A stretch of 64,000 bases of DNA from Periplaneta americana (Eukaryota; Arthropoda; Insecta; Blattodea; Blattidae). Below the pieces are notes generated by a model. It did not search any database and was not told the origin of the DNA. It saw nothing but the letters and a program-made list of their open reading frames with translations. The stretch is taken from contig NC_091123.1 in the NCBI RefSeq assembly GCF_040183065.1, positions 112,752,821 through 112,816,820 of the forward strand, given 5' to 3'. Both the position numbers and the translations under genes were made by a program. Shown here piece by piece: positions 34,114-45,689 of the stretch (position 1 is the stretch's first letter; each line of letters starts with the position of its first letter).

Positions 34114-34741
34114 ATTAAAAATTCTCACCTTTCATGTAGTAATTATTCAGAGACGTCACAGGATGTTTCAGAAATCAAATACACAAACTAAGACGCGAAG
34201 TTAGGGAACATAAGGCAAATCATTTCGTCAAATAATATGGAATCGGCGATTCGTTGCTCGCTACACAATTAGGCCTAATTGTCAAATCGTAAAAAATAAT
34301 AAGGAAAACACTAGAATTTCATTTCTTAAATCACAACAATTGTTCAAAGTGTCCTCAAACCGCCTGCAAATAAAGCTCTCTGCGAAGCAATGGATTATCT
34401 GATTCCCTCCGCTATCTCGAGAATATCATTGATTGCTTATGCCGCTGTGTTGATTCACTGACTGCCGTGGCGAAAACCAATTTGCCCAAGTGGACCCACA
34501 AAAATAACCCCAAGAACGTAATATACTGTAATCCTGATAACCAAATAACCGGTCCAGCACGACCAATCCATGGGTTGGAGGAACTATCATTTAGAAAATT
34601 ACGAATATTTAATGTTCCAGTGCGATGGACAGCTATCGTGCTGGTAGTACAGGCGTCGTCTCATAGACAAAAGCGTATACTCAAACAAGGGGGGAAGAGT
34701 TTCCTGGAGCTATAGTGAGGAGCACGTAAGTGTAGTTCCTA
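32716..34741. other. Spacer with small microsatellites; no gene
   Basis: Contains (CAT)n at 32813-32839, (AAT)n at 33740-33765 and (ATT)n at about 34075-34111. The open frames at 33191-33397 and 34467-34715 have no identifiable domain. Confidence 0.5.
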
Positions 34742-34922
34742 GGGGTGCTATTCATAGACATTTCGCAGTTCGCGCTACGAGCGTACTAAGGTAGCCCCGG
34801 CTATCCACTGGTTACTAGTACAGAATTCAAATCATATCCTATCGCTAACACTGGTTTATGAATACGAAAAACGCTGATCATCCACCGGAAGCCCGCGCTA
34901 AAAATGTCTATGAATACGGCCC
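34742..34922. mobile_element. Short TIR element (MITE), 181 bp
   Basis: The left end is GGGGTGCTATTCATAGACAT. The right end, read on the minus strand, is GGGCCGTATTCATAGACATT. They share TATTCATAGACATTT and then diverge. Flanking triplets are CTA and TAA, so no clean duplication. GGG starts with 3-base TWA duplications are usual for PIF/Harbinger, which would be my first guess. Confidence 0.6.
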
Positions 34923-35129
34923 TAAATGTCTAATTTGGCCGTCTCTTCAGTGTTGCTAACTAATACCAGTTATCACCAAAGAGAGAAAAACCACAATGCT
35001 ACTTACTGAAAAAAAAAAAAATAATAATAATACACTAATTAACAATAACAAAATGTCTTACTTATTTACCACATCTCATCTTTATGTTGCAAGGTGTCTT
35101 CTACATGATTCAATAATTTATGAAATAGT

Positions 35130-35545
35130 GTAGCATTGTAAGGGGCAGAAAAATGGATATTACGACGAATTGAAGAAAATCGACTAGAAGCATTTGAAAT
35201 GTGGATATGGAGAAGGATGGAGCGTGTGAAATGGACAGACAGAATAAGAAACGAAGCTGTGTTTGAAAAGAGTGGGTGGAGGAAGAGTAATGCTGAAACT
35301 GATCAGCTTAAAGGAATTGGCTGAGAAGAAACTGCCTACTGAAGGATGCACTGAAAGGAATGGTGAACGGGAGAAGAGTTCAGGGCAGAAGAAGATATCA
35401 GATGATAGACGACATTAAGATATATGGATCATATGCAGAGATAAAGAAGAAGGCAGAAAATAGAAAAGACTGGAGAATGCTGAGTTTGCAGTGAAAGACC
35501 TGTCCTTGGGCAGAACACTAAGAATGAATGAATAAATCTCAACTG
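35130..35545 (+). pseudogene. LINE reverse transcriptase 3' end (family A), frameshifted
   Basis: Same region as 1070-1458: an ILRRIEENRLEAFEMWIWRR segment at about 35158-35217, MERVKWTDRIRNEAV at 35217-35262, RRNCLLKDAL at about 35325, then GRRRYQMIDDIKIYGS with frame changes, and a 3' end reading CTTGGGCAGAACACTAAGAA. The tail here is GAATGAATGAATAAAT and lacks the long (AAT)n tract. Confidence 0.85.
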
Positions 35546-36658
35546 AACAGTTGAGGCATTATGTTTTATATTCATTCATAATAACTAAATAGTCTTGTTC
35601 CCACGGTTCTTGGAAATTAAAACGAAAACTACAATTTATTCGCCATATTCCACCACTTTACACACCCCGATTAGAACGCTATGGTACCGGGTTCAACCCC
35701 TGCTTACTGTACGTAAACGCAGACAAGTAGAATAGGCCTATTATTTTGTGGAGGGAGAAATGAAGGGGTGATGTATACAATGCCCAAGCGGGAACACATT
35801 GCCCTGATCTAAGCAGTCTCGGTTGAAATGTTTAACTGAGCTATCTTTATTTTAATTTGATAATTGATAATAATAATATTTAATAATTGTAGGAGCATTT
35901 CTACATATTGTAATAGCTATGTACATTTTACACAAACTTGGGAATTCAGTAAATGATTTTACTATTCGTTTCATTTCAAATGTTTTATTAGCTTACACAC
36001 GCACTGTATGAAGTCCGTATATAAAAGAGCTGGTGTTGCCATAGTTTTATAAAATTTTGAAACATTTTGATTACTTATTTATCTCATCACGGTTCGTTTC
36101 ATGCTCTCGATGAGTTGTAATTACACTTTAAAAATTGATGTGTGCAGTATGTGAATTACAGAGCGATATTGTGCACTGCTTTTATACACCACATTAAACA
36201 TTAGATGAAAATAGCTGAAATAAATGCCCAATTAAAAGTTCCATCGCTTATTTAAAACAGTATGCATGTTTAAATTATAGCTCATGTTTCTATTTTTGTA
36301 GAACAGAAAGCAGAGTAACCTAGAAGTGTAGCTGCCTTTTCTCTTCGTTCACATGTTCGGAATCACAGTATAATGTGTATGCACGCAACGAAAAACTCTT
36401 TTTTAATAATATGTGGCACATTTCGAAAATTAAATTCTTATACATCAGTGATAGTTTAAAATATAGTAACGACCATCGCTTGTTGTTACAATAAGTTTAT
36501 TTTTATCATCAATAGAGAAATAAATTCATTGTGTATAAAATTGAGAAGTGTTAAACATATTTAAAACGAAACCTTTTCATAAAACATTTTCTTCATGGTT
36601 TAAGACATTATAAAACAGGTACCATTTGTGGAAACTAACGGTGGTACGTCTAGAAACA
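35546..36658. other. Spacer; no gene
   Basis: AT-rich. A B-box-like GGTACCGGGTTCAACCC near 35681 stands alone, without an A box. No other signal. Confidence 0.45.
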
Positions 36659-36737
36659 GGTTTCGCTTAGTACGGTGCCGTTCGAAAAGTGATATGAGCA
36701 AATAACAACCCGTTTAGCGGTGATTAAGTGCGTCAGC
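36659..36737 (+). repeat. Left member of a 79-bp inverted-repeat pair (partner 42868-42946)
   Basis: GGTTTCGCTTAGTACGGTGC onward matches the reverse complement of 42868-42946 at roughly four positions in five. The TACGGYGCCGTTC..AAAGTGATAT phrase looks like a Tc1/mariner-type terminus. Either the two are the ends of one 6.3-kb region or two solo copies of the same end. Confidence 0.65.
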
Positions 36738-38270
36738 TCTCGGTATTAAAGCCTGCCGACTTATATATATGACACATGTAATTTATTTGTTTACCTTAAT
36801 GCTGAAACTGTCCACCATCCCCTCAACATGTTTTGAAAACATTTCTATACTTCGTTGCAATGTCTGACAGGCGACGTATATACTGCCGGCAGAGAAGGAG
36901 AGAATTATAACTGCTATTCAACCAAAGGCAGACGTCTCATTCCACACTTGTCTTGAAGTTGAACAGGGATGAAACGCTTCAGACCGCCCAAGTATACATA
37001 TACGCTGGATTCTCTACCGATGGAACTGAACCCCAGGCACAAGGTCAGTGTCATTCAATTTATGAACGACTGTTGTATTCAAAATATACATTTTTAACCA
37101 CTTCGTCGCTTTCCAAGCTAATATCTTGGATACACCTCTCTGCTGAGCTAATTTTCTTAAATATTTCTTGGGAGACCATTCTGGCCTATATCCTATGTCG
37201 TCGAGTTTTTCTTCAGTTCGATTGCGATTCGTGCGTCTTCTTTTTGTTTAAATATGAGCCGGTTTCTGCTACTTTTTTTTCACTAAATTCTGTATTTCTG
37301 TAACAGTTGATTGGTGAATGAATAACAGGTTATTTCCATAGAAATATAGCACGACAAGTTTTGTACGATTTTTTCGTAATATACTTATCATAAAGGAAGA
37401 TACGCTGTTATAGTATGTACTGCAATACCATGAACTGAACTGAAATGCACTGAATTGAAGTCAGCTATAAACTAATGCTGTATACTTGGCGTCCTTGCTA
37501 TATTGCGTAATCCGGCCATACTACGCAATATAAAATCTTAATTGCTCGAACCAGCGGAAGTACTCACACCATTTCCTCGGTAGTCGCGCTCAATTTATAA
37601 TAAAATAGCTGGCGGCATTTATATTAGCGAAACCTGTTTTCTTGCGTACAAATATGCAACAAATAAACACAGAGAAAAGTTAATATTTTAACGGAAAACA
37701 GCATACTGGATTTTGAAACATTACACTTTCATTACTAGTCAAAATCTAAAATGGGAAATTACTTGTTTCAATAACATTCATTAGGGACGATAAGAGAAAA
37801 AGAATAAGTCAAAGATTTTATTTAATTAAAACATACAGGACGTTCTGGTAACCTTGGAAGACATTAAGGATTTTTCCTTAACAAGTGACTCTCAGAAGAG
37901 ATACTAAGTATTTCTACTACTGAAAGAAGTAAAATGTATATCGATGTGTGCAGTACCTATAACAGATAGATCCTAAAATTGCCCATAACTCCTTTACAAT
38001 TTTTGCGTCTTTTCTTTAAATGAAGTTCTCTCTTTCTCGTCTTCCTTCAGTTTTAAAGAAGATCGTGAATGGAATAGCGATAATACATAATGCATTTGAT
38101 CGCTTATAATAATTTTACGTATCAGGATCATTATGTTACCAGAGAATACAAAAGGTACGTTTTTTTCTATAAACACTGGATACCTATTTATAATGGAAAT
38201 AAGACTAAATTTTGTTCCTGAGAAATTTAGTTGCATACAAATTTTACTGCACTTATGATTTGAGAAAAAT
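36738..38270. other. Spacer; no gene
   Basis: The frame at 36953-37303 (116 codons) shows no domain. A small hairpin TATATTGCGTA/TACGCAATATA sits at about 37499-37533. Nothing else is supported. Confidence 0.45.
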
Positions 38271-38362
38271 TGGTTCCGGCACTGGGAATCGAACCCGGGA
38301 CCTCTCAGCTCTGCGCGCTCTTTCCAACTGAGCTATGCCGGGACACGATCCACGGTTCCGGC
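38271..38362 (-). mobile_element. tRNA-derived SINE head (family 5)
   Basis: The minus strand reads CCCGGCATAGCTCAGTTGGA (A box) and CCCGGGTTCGATTCCCAG (B box), with GCCGGAACC both following and preceding the unit. The D arm is good, but the region between the boxes does not make a normal anticodon arm, so this is a tRNA-like promoter, not a tRNA gene. The downstream body is not resolved. Confidence 0.6.
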
Positions 38363-38979
38363 CGAACTCTCTTCCTTTTGTATTATAATGACATACTACC
38401 TGCATTTTAGACATATAAGCCATATATGCAGGAGCCCATATTTGAATGACTTTATGGCCATATTTAACAACAGTTTATGAATACCTACTGTTAACATTGA
38501 TATATACATTGAGGATGGCGAGACCTCATGTATGAATATATGTATTTACTGCACTTAGTAGGAATAGTGGAATTCACGGATCTAAAAGGTCAAGATACGT
38601 GAGAGAAGAACTTGCGAACAGAAACCTGCAGGCGAATAATGAATGGATGTAGAGAAAGGTGGAAGAAAATTCTAAAAAGAGTCACATACACCATTCCTTA
38701 TAAAGTGTAACATTGCAGATTTGAAGTATGTGGGTCAATTTGATTGATACCATGCCATGGACTAAATTTATAGAAATTTATTGGAAATACTACGTGCGTC
38801 CTAGTGTAGCAACTTATTTTACGTAAATCAGAGGATTTAGTACCAGATAACGTCCGCTTATTTTCACAAGTAACAGAATCAAAGATAGGATCTTTTAATA
38901 AAAAAAATGACCAAACAAGTCTGTGCATCACAGATAATTCATACACATACGTAGATATTAGTTCGTTTATATTATTAAT
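38346..38979. other. Spacer; no gene
   Basis: No identifiable content. The minus-strand frame at 38698-38946 is anonymous. Confidence 0.4.
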
Positions 38980-38984
38980 TATTA

Positions 38985-39019
<35 letters not shown>

Positions 39020-39049
39020 TTATTAGTTTCATAATAATACCAATAATGA

Positions 39050-39081
<32 letters not shown>
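38980..39081. repeat. Compound microsatellite (ATT)n then (AGT)n
   Basis: (ATT)n spans about 38980-39017. (AGT)n, about 11 units, spans about 39050-39081. Confidence 0.88.
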
Positions 39082-39083
39082 AT

Positions 39084-39260
39084 TAGAGATGGGATAAACT
39101 GTTCTTTTTAAGAAACAGTTTCGACTGTAACTGTTTCATGAAAGAAGCTGTTCCAAAATAAGAGTTTCAAAGAAACAGTTTCATAGGAATATGTTTACAA
39201 CATCAGTGCCAACTGTTCCAACTGTTTCAACCTCTCATCTGCTTCGGGAACATGTTTCAA
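39084..39260. repeat. Array of GAAACAGTTTC motifs, possible transposon end
   Basis: At least eight copies of AAACAGTTTC, AACTGTTTC or AACTGTTCC on either strand lie in 170 bases, beginning after TAGAGATGGGATAAACTG. The layout resembles the subterminal arrays of the hAT elements in this window. No matching right end was found. Confidence 0.5.
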
Positions 39261-40549
39261 AGCCCTTCAGTCGTCTTTAAATCAGCTGTTCAGTGTATTA
39301 TGACAACGAAAGTCACTTTTCGTAGGCGACTGTTAAGGGTACAATAAATAACTACAATTCAAAATGAATCGATTTCAGTAAAAATAATGCATATAACCCT
39401 AGGAGAATTTAATAACGATGACATTTTTCGCGGTATATTAATAATTAACAATATATTAGGCCACCATGAACATATTCTCCTTCAATGGACAGCTATGTCA
39501 GATTTATTAGGGAATTTGATTCGTACAATTAAATTGCGCGATCCTACATAGGCTACTGTTGCACGAAGGCTGTGTGGGACATGGATATACGAGTAATCTA
39601 CTTTTGATTGGAGGTCAATGATAAGTGCTACACGTGTTCTTAGCCAGTGATCCAGCCATTTCCTTTTTCTCTTCCTGCAGTTTCAGCATTATTCTTCCTT
39701 CATCCAGTCTTCCCAGCACACCTTAATTTATTATTCTGTCTGTCCATTTCACACGCTCCATTGTTCTCCATATTCATATATCAAATGGTTCTAGTCCAGG
39801 GCTGGGCACCAAGAGCGAATTCTACTCAAGGGGAGCCATATGACTTCTCAACTCCTTTCTTCGCCGCCGAACACCGCGCAGCGTTGATGTTGAACGGATG
39901 AATATTAACCCGTAAGTAGTATCGCAGTGTGTTGTGAACACTTCAATCAGATATTACGAATTCGGAACAGCCTGTAGTTCTGGACCGTTCAGTACCTTTA
40001 TTGGAATTGGTAAGACAACAATAACCGCGAACATTTTTGAAATCGGAATTCGCATACTCGAGATAATGGTTTAAGTGGATGGGGGTGGTTGAGCGCGACA
40101 GCTTAAGGGTTAAGCTTCCCCGTTTAGAGTTTGGATTCGCTCCCAGTGCCCAGCCTTGTCTAGTCTCTTCTCTTCATTTCTTCGTAACGTTCATATTTCT
40201 GCCTCATATAACGTATATAAATGTTATTACTCCCACTTAAAACAGTGGGTTTTTACTCAAGAGGCATGGTTGAGACAAAGTTATCAATAACACAAGCACT
40301 TTCATCCCAATACCACCACTGCCATTATTACTACCACTTCCATCAACTGCTCTGAATCGAATTATTTCGTCCATAGTACACTCGCACTATTAGAGGCAGG
40401 TGGAAAGTTTGAAGTTACTCGCTCCCTCGCTCAATCATTTCTCGAAGCCGATGGAGTACATTTCTCGGTGGTAGTCACCAGTAGTTGAACCACCGTTATA
40501 AATGAGAAGACTACTATCGAGAAATTTAGTTTCGGAACCTATTTCTGTT
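39261..40549. other. Spacer; no gene
   Basis: The open frame at 39647-39901 is hydrophobic at its start but has no recognisable family. No RNA or repeat signal. Confidence 0.4.
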
Positions 40550-40663
40550 CAGTAGCGTACGCAGAATTTTATCAAGGAGGTAATTACTAAAATTGTTTAC
40601 AATTTACATTATCGGTATTTTAAATTGTGTTTATTATAATAATAATAATATTATTATTATTAC

Positions 40664-40700
<37 letters not shown>

Positions 40701-41157
40701 TAAAATATGAACTGTTAAATGCACAAAACAAACGAACGAGTAAATATCTCTCTTAAAATGAGTTTAAAATTGACAATGCATAATATTTAACACCTGCACT
40801 GCAGAACTGTCAAAATAACCCTTTCAGTATGTTTCACTACAAGTTAAATTTCATATTGTGTCGGCTTCATTTTATTACATGGTCGGTACTAGGCAGTAAG
40901 TCTCTCTATATAAAGATGGCATTGTTATAATTCGAATATATCGCAGCACCAAGCACAGGGTTATATTGAAGGAGGGGTAGGAGGATTATGGCTTATGTCG
41001 CTGTAGATTTTGTTACTCTGACAATGAAAAATTAGAGGAAAGAAAACGATTATGAATAAAAAAAATCAAATCTAAATATGTAGTTTTTTTTTTCAAGTTT
41101 CAAGAGGGGGGAGGGATTCAAACCCGGTAACTCCCCTCCTCCTTGCGTACACCCCTG
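40550..41157. mobile_element. Candidate TIR element, about 608 bp
   Basis: The left end CAGTAGCGTACGCAGAATTT and the minus-strand right end CAGGGGTGTACGCAAGGAGG share the CAG..G.GTACGCA layout of a hAT-type terminus. The 8-bp flanks (TTTCTGTT and AATTTACT) do not match, so the boundaries are unproved. It contains (ATT)n at about 40650-40700. Confidence 0.4.
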
Positions 41158-42403
41158 AATTTACTATTATAAGTCTTTTGGACTTGTTTCCTTCTAACAT
41201 CTTTTCCTTCCTGTCACCATTTTTGGAAAGTCAAATCGATGTCTGTCCACGACTCATAGCCTATAGATAAAATATTTATTTGCTCTAAAGCGTTTAACTT
41301 TTGTGATATTCCTGCAACGCCAATCAATAATGTTCGATCGTTCTCGAATGAGTCTCCGATCCTATAATCTGTTCCGCAGAAATCCGCATAGTATTAAAAA
41401 GCATTACAACGTTTTGCTACCTCTCTTCTCGCTAAACACAAACAGTGACATTGCACAGAGGCAGAGATTTAATAAAAGATCTGTACAGACTATGAACCGG
41501 TAATGTTTTTGAACGGGTGATACTGAATGTTGTATCAGGTTGGCATATCGCACGTATAGGTCGCGAGATTACCTTCCCAAGCCCCACTTCTTCGCTCTCA
41601 AAACTTGTTACCAAATGTGGCCTATCAGTACTTCTATTATCAGTAAAACCCTAGATCATATACACCCCAGACAGGTCGGTCTTATAGGCTTTGACGTTAA
41701 CAACTTTTGTCAGGTTTACTACGCTGCCATCTAGTTGTTACATAAGGAGTCACGTCATAATTCCCATTTGAATTGCATTAGCGACTGTACTGCCATCTCG
41801 TGTTCGTTTACGGAGGACGGGTGACGATCCTGACGGTTGTTCTCTTCAAAGTTCAAACGACTTTAACATAGCGATGACCTATTGTTACATATATGATCTA
41901 GGGTAATACATTTCACTTGATATGTATCAGAGGAAGAACAATTGTTTGTATACATCTGAAGTCTGACTAGTGTAATATGTAGCTAATCGGCAATGTATGC
42001 AATGGAGGGGGAAAGGAACTGGACACCCTACCCTATTATTCCCTAGCCTAGTTGCGTCATAAGTGGTAGCTTCTTGGTAACACTTGTGAGGTTCAGATTG
42101 TTTTCAATTGGTACAACTTTCGCTGTTTACAAAACATTGGAGAGACTGTCGAATTATGTTTCAAGTCTTCAAGTTTCTGTTTAATGCTGTGTACATTTTC
42201 CCTGGATCGAGGGGTAGCAAAAATATTTGCTGCGTAAAAGTGACAGATAACAACTGAGGGACGGGAAGGTTACGGATCAGCTGATTTCCATTCAGTGCAC
42301 TTAAGTTTAGTTCGTGGCAACGCAATACTCATTAGAACAGCGAATTCTCATTTGTATCACGTATCGGTATCGTACATCATGAAGAAATTGTACAAAAAGT
42401 TTC
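41158..42403. other. Spacer; no gene
   Basis: Short overlapping frames on both strands at 41303-41734 have no recognisable content. Confidence 0.4.
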
Positions 42404-42724
42404 GTGCTATATTTCCACGGAAATATTCTGAAAGCAGCCATCTGGTTCAATAGTCCAGAATTTAATGAAGAACCTGAGAGAAACCAGCTTATTAAAAATA
42501 AAAGGCACATAAATGGCTTTCTAACTGAAAAAAAACTCAATTTAGGCTATGGACTAGAACAGTCTCCCACGAAATTGTTAAGAAGGTTAGCTCAACAGAC
42601 AGCTGTATCCAAGGTACCAGCTTGGAAAACGACGAAATTGTTCAAACTAAAGTGTTATGAGACAACAGTCGTTCATAAATTGAATGAAACGCTCCATGTG
42701 CCTAGAGTTCAGTTCTATGGATAG
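42404..42724 (+). pseudogene. Tc1/mariner-superfamily transposase N-terminus
   Basis: The 106-codon frame contains SPTKLLRRLAQQTAVSKVPA then WKTTKLFKLKCYETTVVHKL, followed by NETLHVPRVQFYG and a stop. The pattern is a helix-turn-helix (S..RLA...GVS...W...K) followed by KPY...V.HKL...D...R..F. It is typical of the DNA-binding N-terminus of IS630/Tc1/mariner-type transposases with a DDE_3 catalytic domain. The catalytic domain is absent downstream, where sequence ends at the inverted repeat 42868-42946. The C-terminal part of a related protein is found separately at 54936-55310. Confidence 0.62.
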
Positions 42725-42867
42725 AGACGAAGTCAGAATGTGTCCAGAAAACTTTTCAAAAGACGTAAAATATGCATTACAGAGGATGGTAGTCAGTTTC
42801 AGCACTTATTAAAAGATAAGCCAATAAACTAAATCCGTAATGTAATGAGTAAGTTGCGAGATTTCTT

Positions 42868-42946
42868 GTTAACACACTGAATCACCGCTAAGCAATCTGT
42901 TACTTGCCCATATCACTTTCTGAACGGCGCCGTAATAAGCGAAACC
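42868..42946 (-). repeat. Right member of the 79-bp inverted-repeat pair (partner 36659-36737)
   Basis: Minus strand: GGTTTCGCTTATTACGGCGC, then CGTTCAGAAAGTGATATGGG. It follows the transposase N-terminus at 42404-42724 by about 145 bases, which fits it being the end of that element. Confidence 0.65.
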
Positions 42947-42955
42947 TATTTGGAG

Positions 42956-43370
42956 ATGTACAGTAGTGGCAAAAAAAAAAAAACCGGATCGACCCTTGTA
43001 GCTGATTTCAGAGCCTTGTTCACTCCAGAGCACGATATACTGGTAACTAAGACTTTCGTGGTTCGAATCCTGCCTGGGAAGAAAACTTCTTTTTTTTCCT
43101 TATTCAAATTTATTCTCAATACTTTTCGATTGCTGGTAAAATTCATGTTCTGGAAATAATAAGTTAATTATTAAATGTCGCTGCAATCGAAAAGTATTGG
43201 GAATAAATTTGAATAAGGAACAAAAAAAAGTTTCCTTTCCAGGCAGGATTCGAACCATGAAAGTCTTGGTTACCAGTCTATCGTGCTCTGGAGTGAACAA
43301 GGCTCTGAAGGCTCTGAAATCAGCTACAAGGGTCGGTCCGGTTTTTTTTTTTTGCCACTATTGTACATAC
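42956..43370. mobile_element. Palindrome of two inverted SINE copies
   Basis: Left arm 42956-43133 and right arm 43183-43370 are inverted and more than 90% alike, around a 49-base spacer. The right arm carries one extra 9-base AAGGCTCTG unit. Each arm has a tRNA-like B box (GGTTCGAATCCTGCC), A-rich outer ends, and the phrase TTCACTCCAGAGCACGATA. The outermost bases (GATGTACAGTAGTGGCA and its complement) also pair. The RNA would fold into a near-perfect hairpin. Confidence 0.88.
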
Positions 43371-44556
43371 ATCCATTATTTATATTAGTGCACATCCTTT
43401 TATCTACAGTTGAAACTTCTGTGTCTTCTTTAAACACATACTACTATACTGTATATTCACATTTACCCTTGCGGTTATACAAAAGCAGGATAGTCGTACT
43501 TAGTGCAATGCGTCATTCGCTTTATTTGAGAAAGGTGGAAGACCAAGAGAAAGGCTTGTCAACAATTTGAACAGTATGTAAAATACGTACAATGAAACAT
43601 ACTATGTTACGCGATGTACAAAATTACTTGGACTGAAGACACTGTTTCACAAGACACCGTATATTAAATTATTTATCATATAAATGGACACGTAATCATA
43701 ATGACATTCATATAAAAATTAGCCTATCGAACAACGTATGGCGTCATTACAATTATACTTTGCTAACCAATTAGGAAATGAACGCAACATAAATTGTATA
43801 GAAGCCTGACCATTTCTACTCTCCTAAGTGGAAGTAGATATTGGTTAATGGAACTTGAGGATGAGGGCAGCGTACTATACTCAAAAATTAAATTTTTACG
43901 TGCAATAAAGGGATATTCAAGATTAGATTGCATTAAGGAAGTAACTAAACACTCAGAACATTAATGAATAAATACGTACTGAAATGTGATAGGAAATGGA
44001 GTGAACATCTGTGGAGAATGGCTAATATTCACGTACCGAAAGCCACATGGTAGCACAAACCAGCGAGGGGAAGGAATTTAGGGAGTCCTGTTGAACAAAG
44101 GAATATCGAGTTGTAATATGCCAGGCATGCTAAGCCGAAAACAAATACAATAATGACGACAATGATAGTGATTACAATTAATTTTGAGCTAGTTTGTGCT
44201 AATTATTTATTCCTGGTTGATACTGAATGAAGCAAGGTGAAACCAGGACTCGATAGGACAAACTCTACTAATGACTATAGAAAGTATCATGCTAACACGA
44301 ATAGTCAAATGAGATAATGAGGTGAATACCCAGCAGTAAATGGGCCAACGGTTACACTTCGACACACATCTGAAGTGCCGTGTCAAATTTTCAGTGCTGG
44401 AACAAGTAGGAGTTTTTGTCTTCAGCAGAATACATGTCAATCTCTGGGAAAAGTAGAACAATGAGTTCTACAGGAAAGCGAATATTTAATAACTCCAATT
44501 ATCTTTCAATCAACGAAATACTCAAATACTACATTCACAATCGAATCATTAAGCAG
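43371..44556. other. Spacer; no gene
   Basis: AT-rich, without recognisable genes or elements. Confidence 0.45.
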
Positions 44557-44559
44557 TAA

Positions 44560-44618
<59 letters not shown>

Positions 44619-44837
44619 ATGGTGGCTATAGTAATAGCGGTAATAGTGGTTGTAGGAGTATTACTAGTGTAGCAGTAGTAGTGGTGGATTTCCTAATGGC
44701 TGTAGTAGTGGCTATAGAAGTATTAGTAGTAGTAGCAGCAGTAGTGGTGAATTTCGTAACAGCTGTAGTAGTGGCTGTAGAAGTATTAGTAGTAGTGGTA
44801 GATTCCGTAATAGCTGTAGTTGTGGTTGTAGAAGTAT

Positions 44838-44893
<56 letters not shown>

Positions 44894-45644
44894 ATGGATT
44901 TCGTAATTAGAAGTATTCGTAGTAGTAATGGATGTTGTAATAGCTGTAGTAGTGGTTGTAGAAGTATTACTAGTGTAGCAGTAGTAGTAGTGATGGATTT
45001 CGTAATTAGAAGTATTCGTAGTAGTAATGGATTTTGTAATAGCTGTAGTAGTGGTTGTAGAAGTATTACTAGTGTAGCAGTAATAGTAGTGATGGGTTTC
45101 GTAATTAGAAGTATTCGTAGTAGTAATGGATGTTGTAATAGCTGTAGTAGTGGTTGTAGAAGTATTACTAGTGTAGCAGTAGTAGTAGTGATGGATTTCG
45201 TAATTAGAAGTATTCGTAGTAGTAATGGATTTTGTAATAGCTGTAGTAGTGGTTGTAGAAGTATTACTAGTGTAGCAGTAGTAGTAGTAGTAGTGATGGA
45301 TTTCGTAATTAGAAGTATTCGTAGTAGTAATGGATTCTGTAATAGCTGTAGTAGTGGTTGTAGAAGTATTACTAGTGTAGCAGTAGTAGTAGTGATGGGT
45401 TTCGTAATTAGAAGTATTCGTAGTAGTAATGGATTTTGTAATAGCGTTAGTAGTGGTTGTAGAAGTATTACTAGAGTAACAGTAGTAGTGGTGGATTTCG
45501 TAACAGCTGTAGTAGTGGCTGTAGAAGTATTAGTAGTAGCAGCAGTAGTGGTGAATTTCGTAACAGCTGTAGTAGTGGCTGTAGAAGTATTAGTAGTAGT
45601 GATAGATTTCGTAATAGCTGTAGTTGTGGTTATAGAAGTAGTAT

Positions 45645-45689
<45 letters not shown>

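Noticed and set aside
36953-37303. 116-codon open frame
   Set aside because: No recognisable family, and the hydrophobic stretches look like translated AT-rich DNA.
38271-38362. tRNA gene on the minus strand
   Set aside because: A and B boxes are good, but there is no regular anticodon arm and the T-stem has a mismatch. SINE head preferred.
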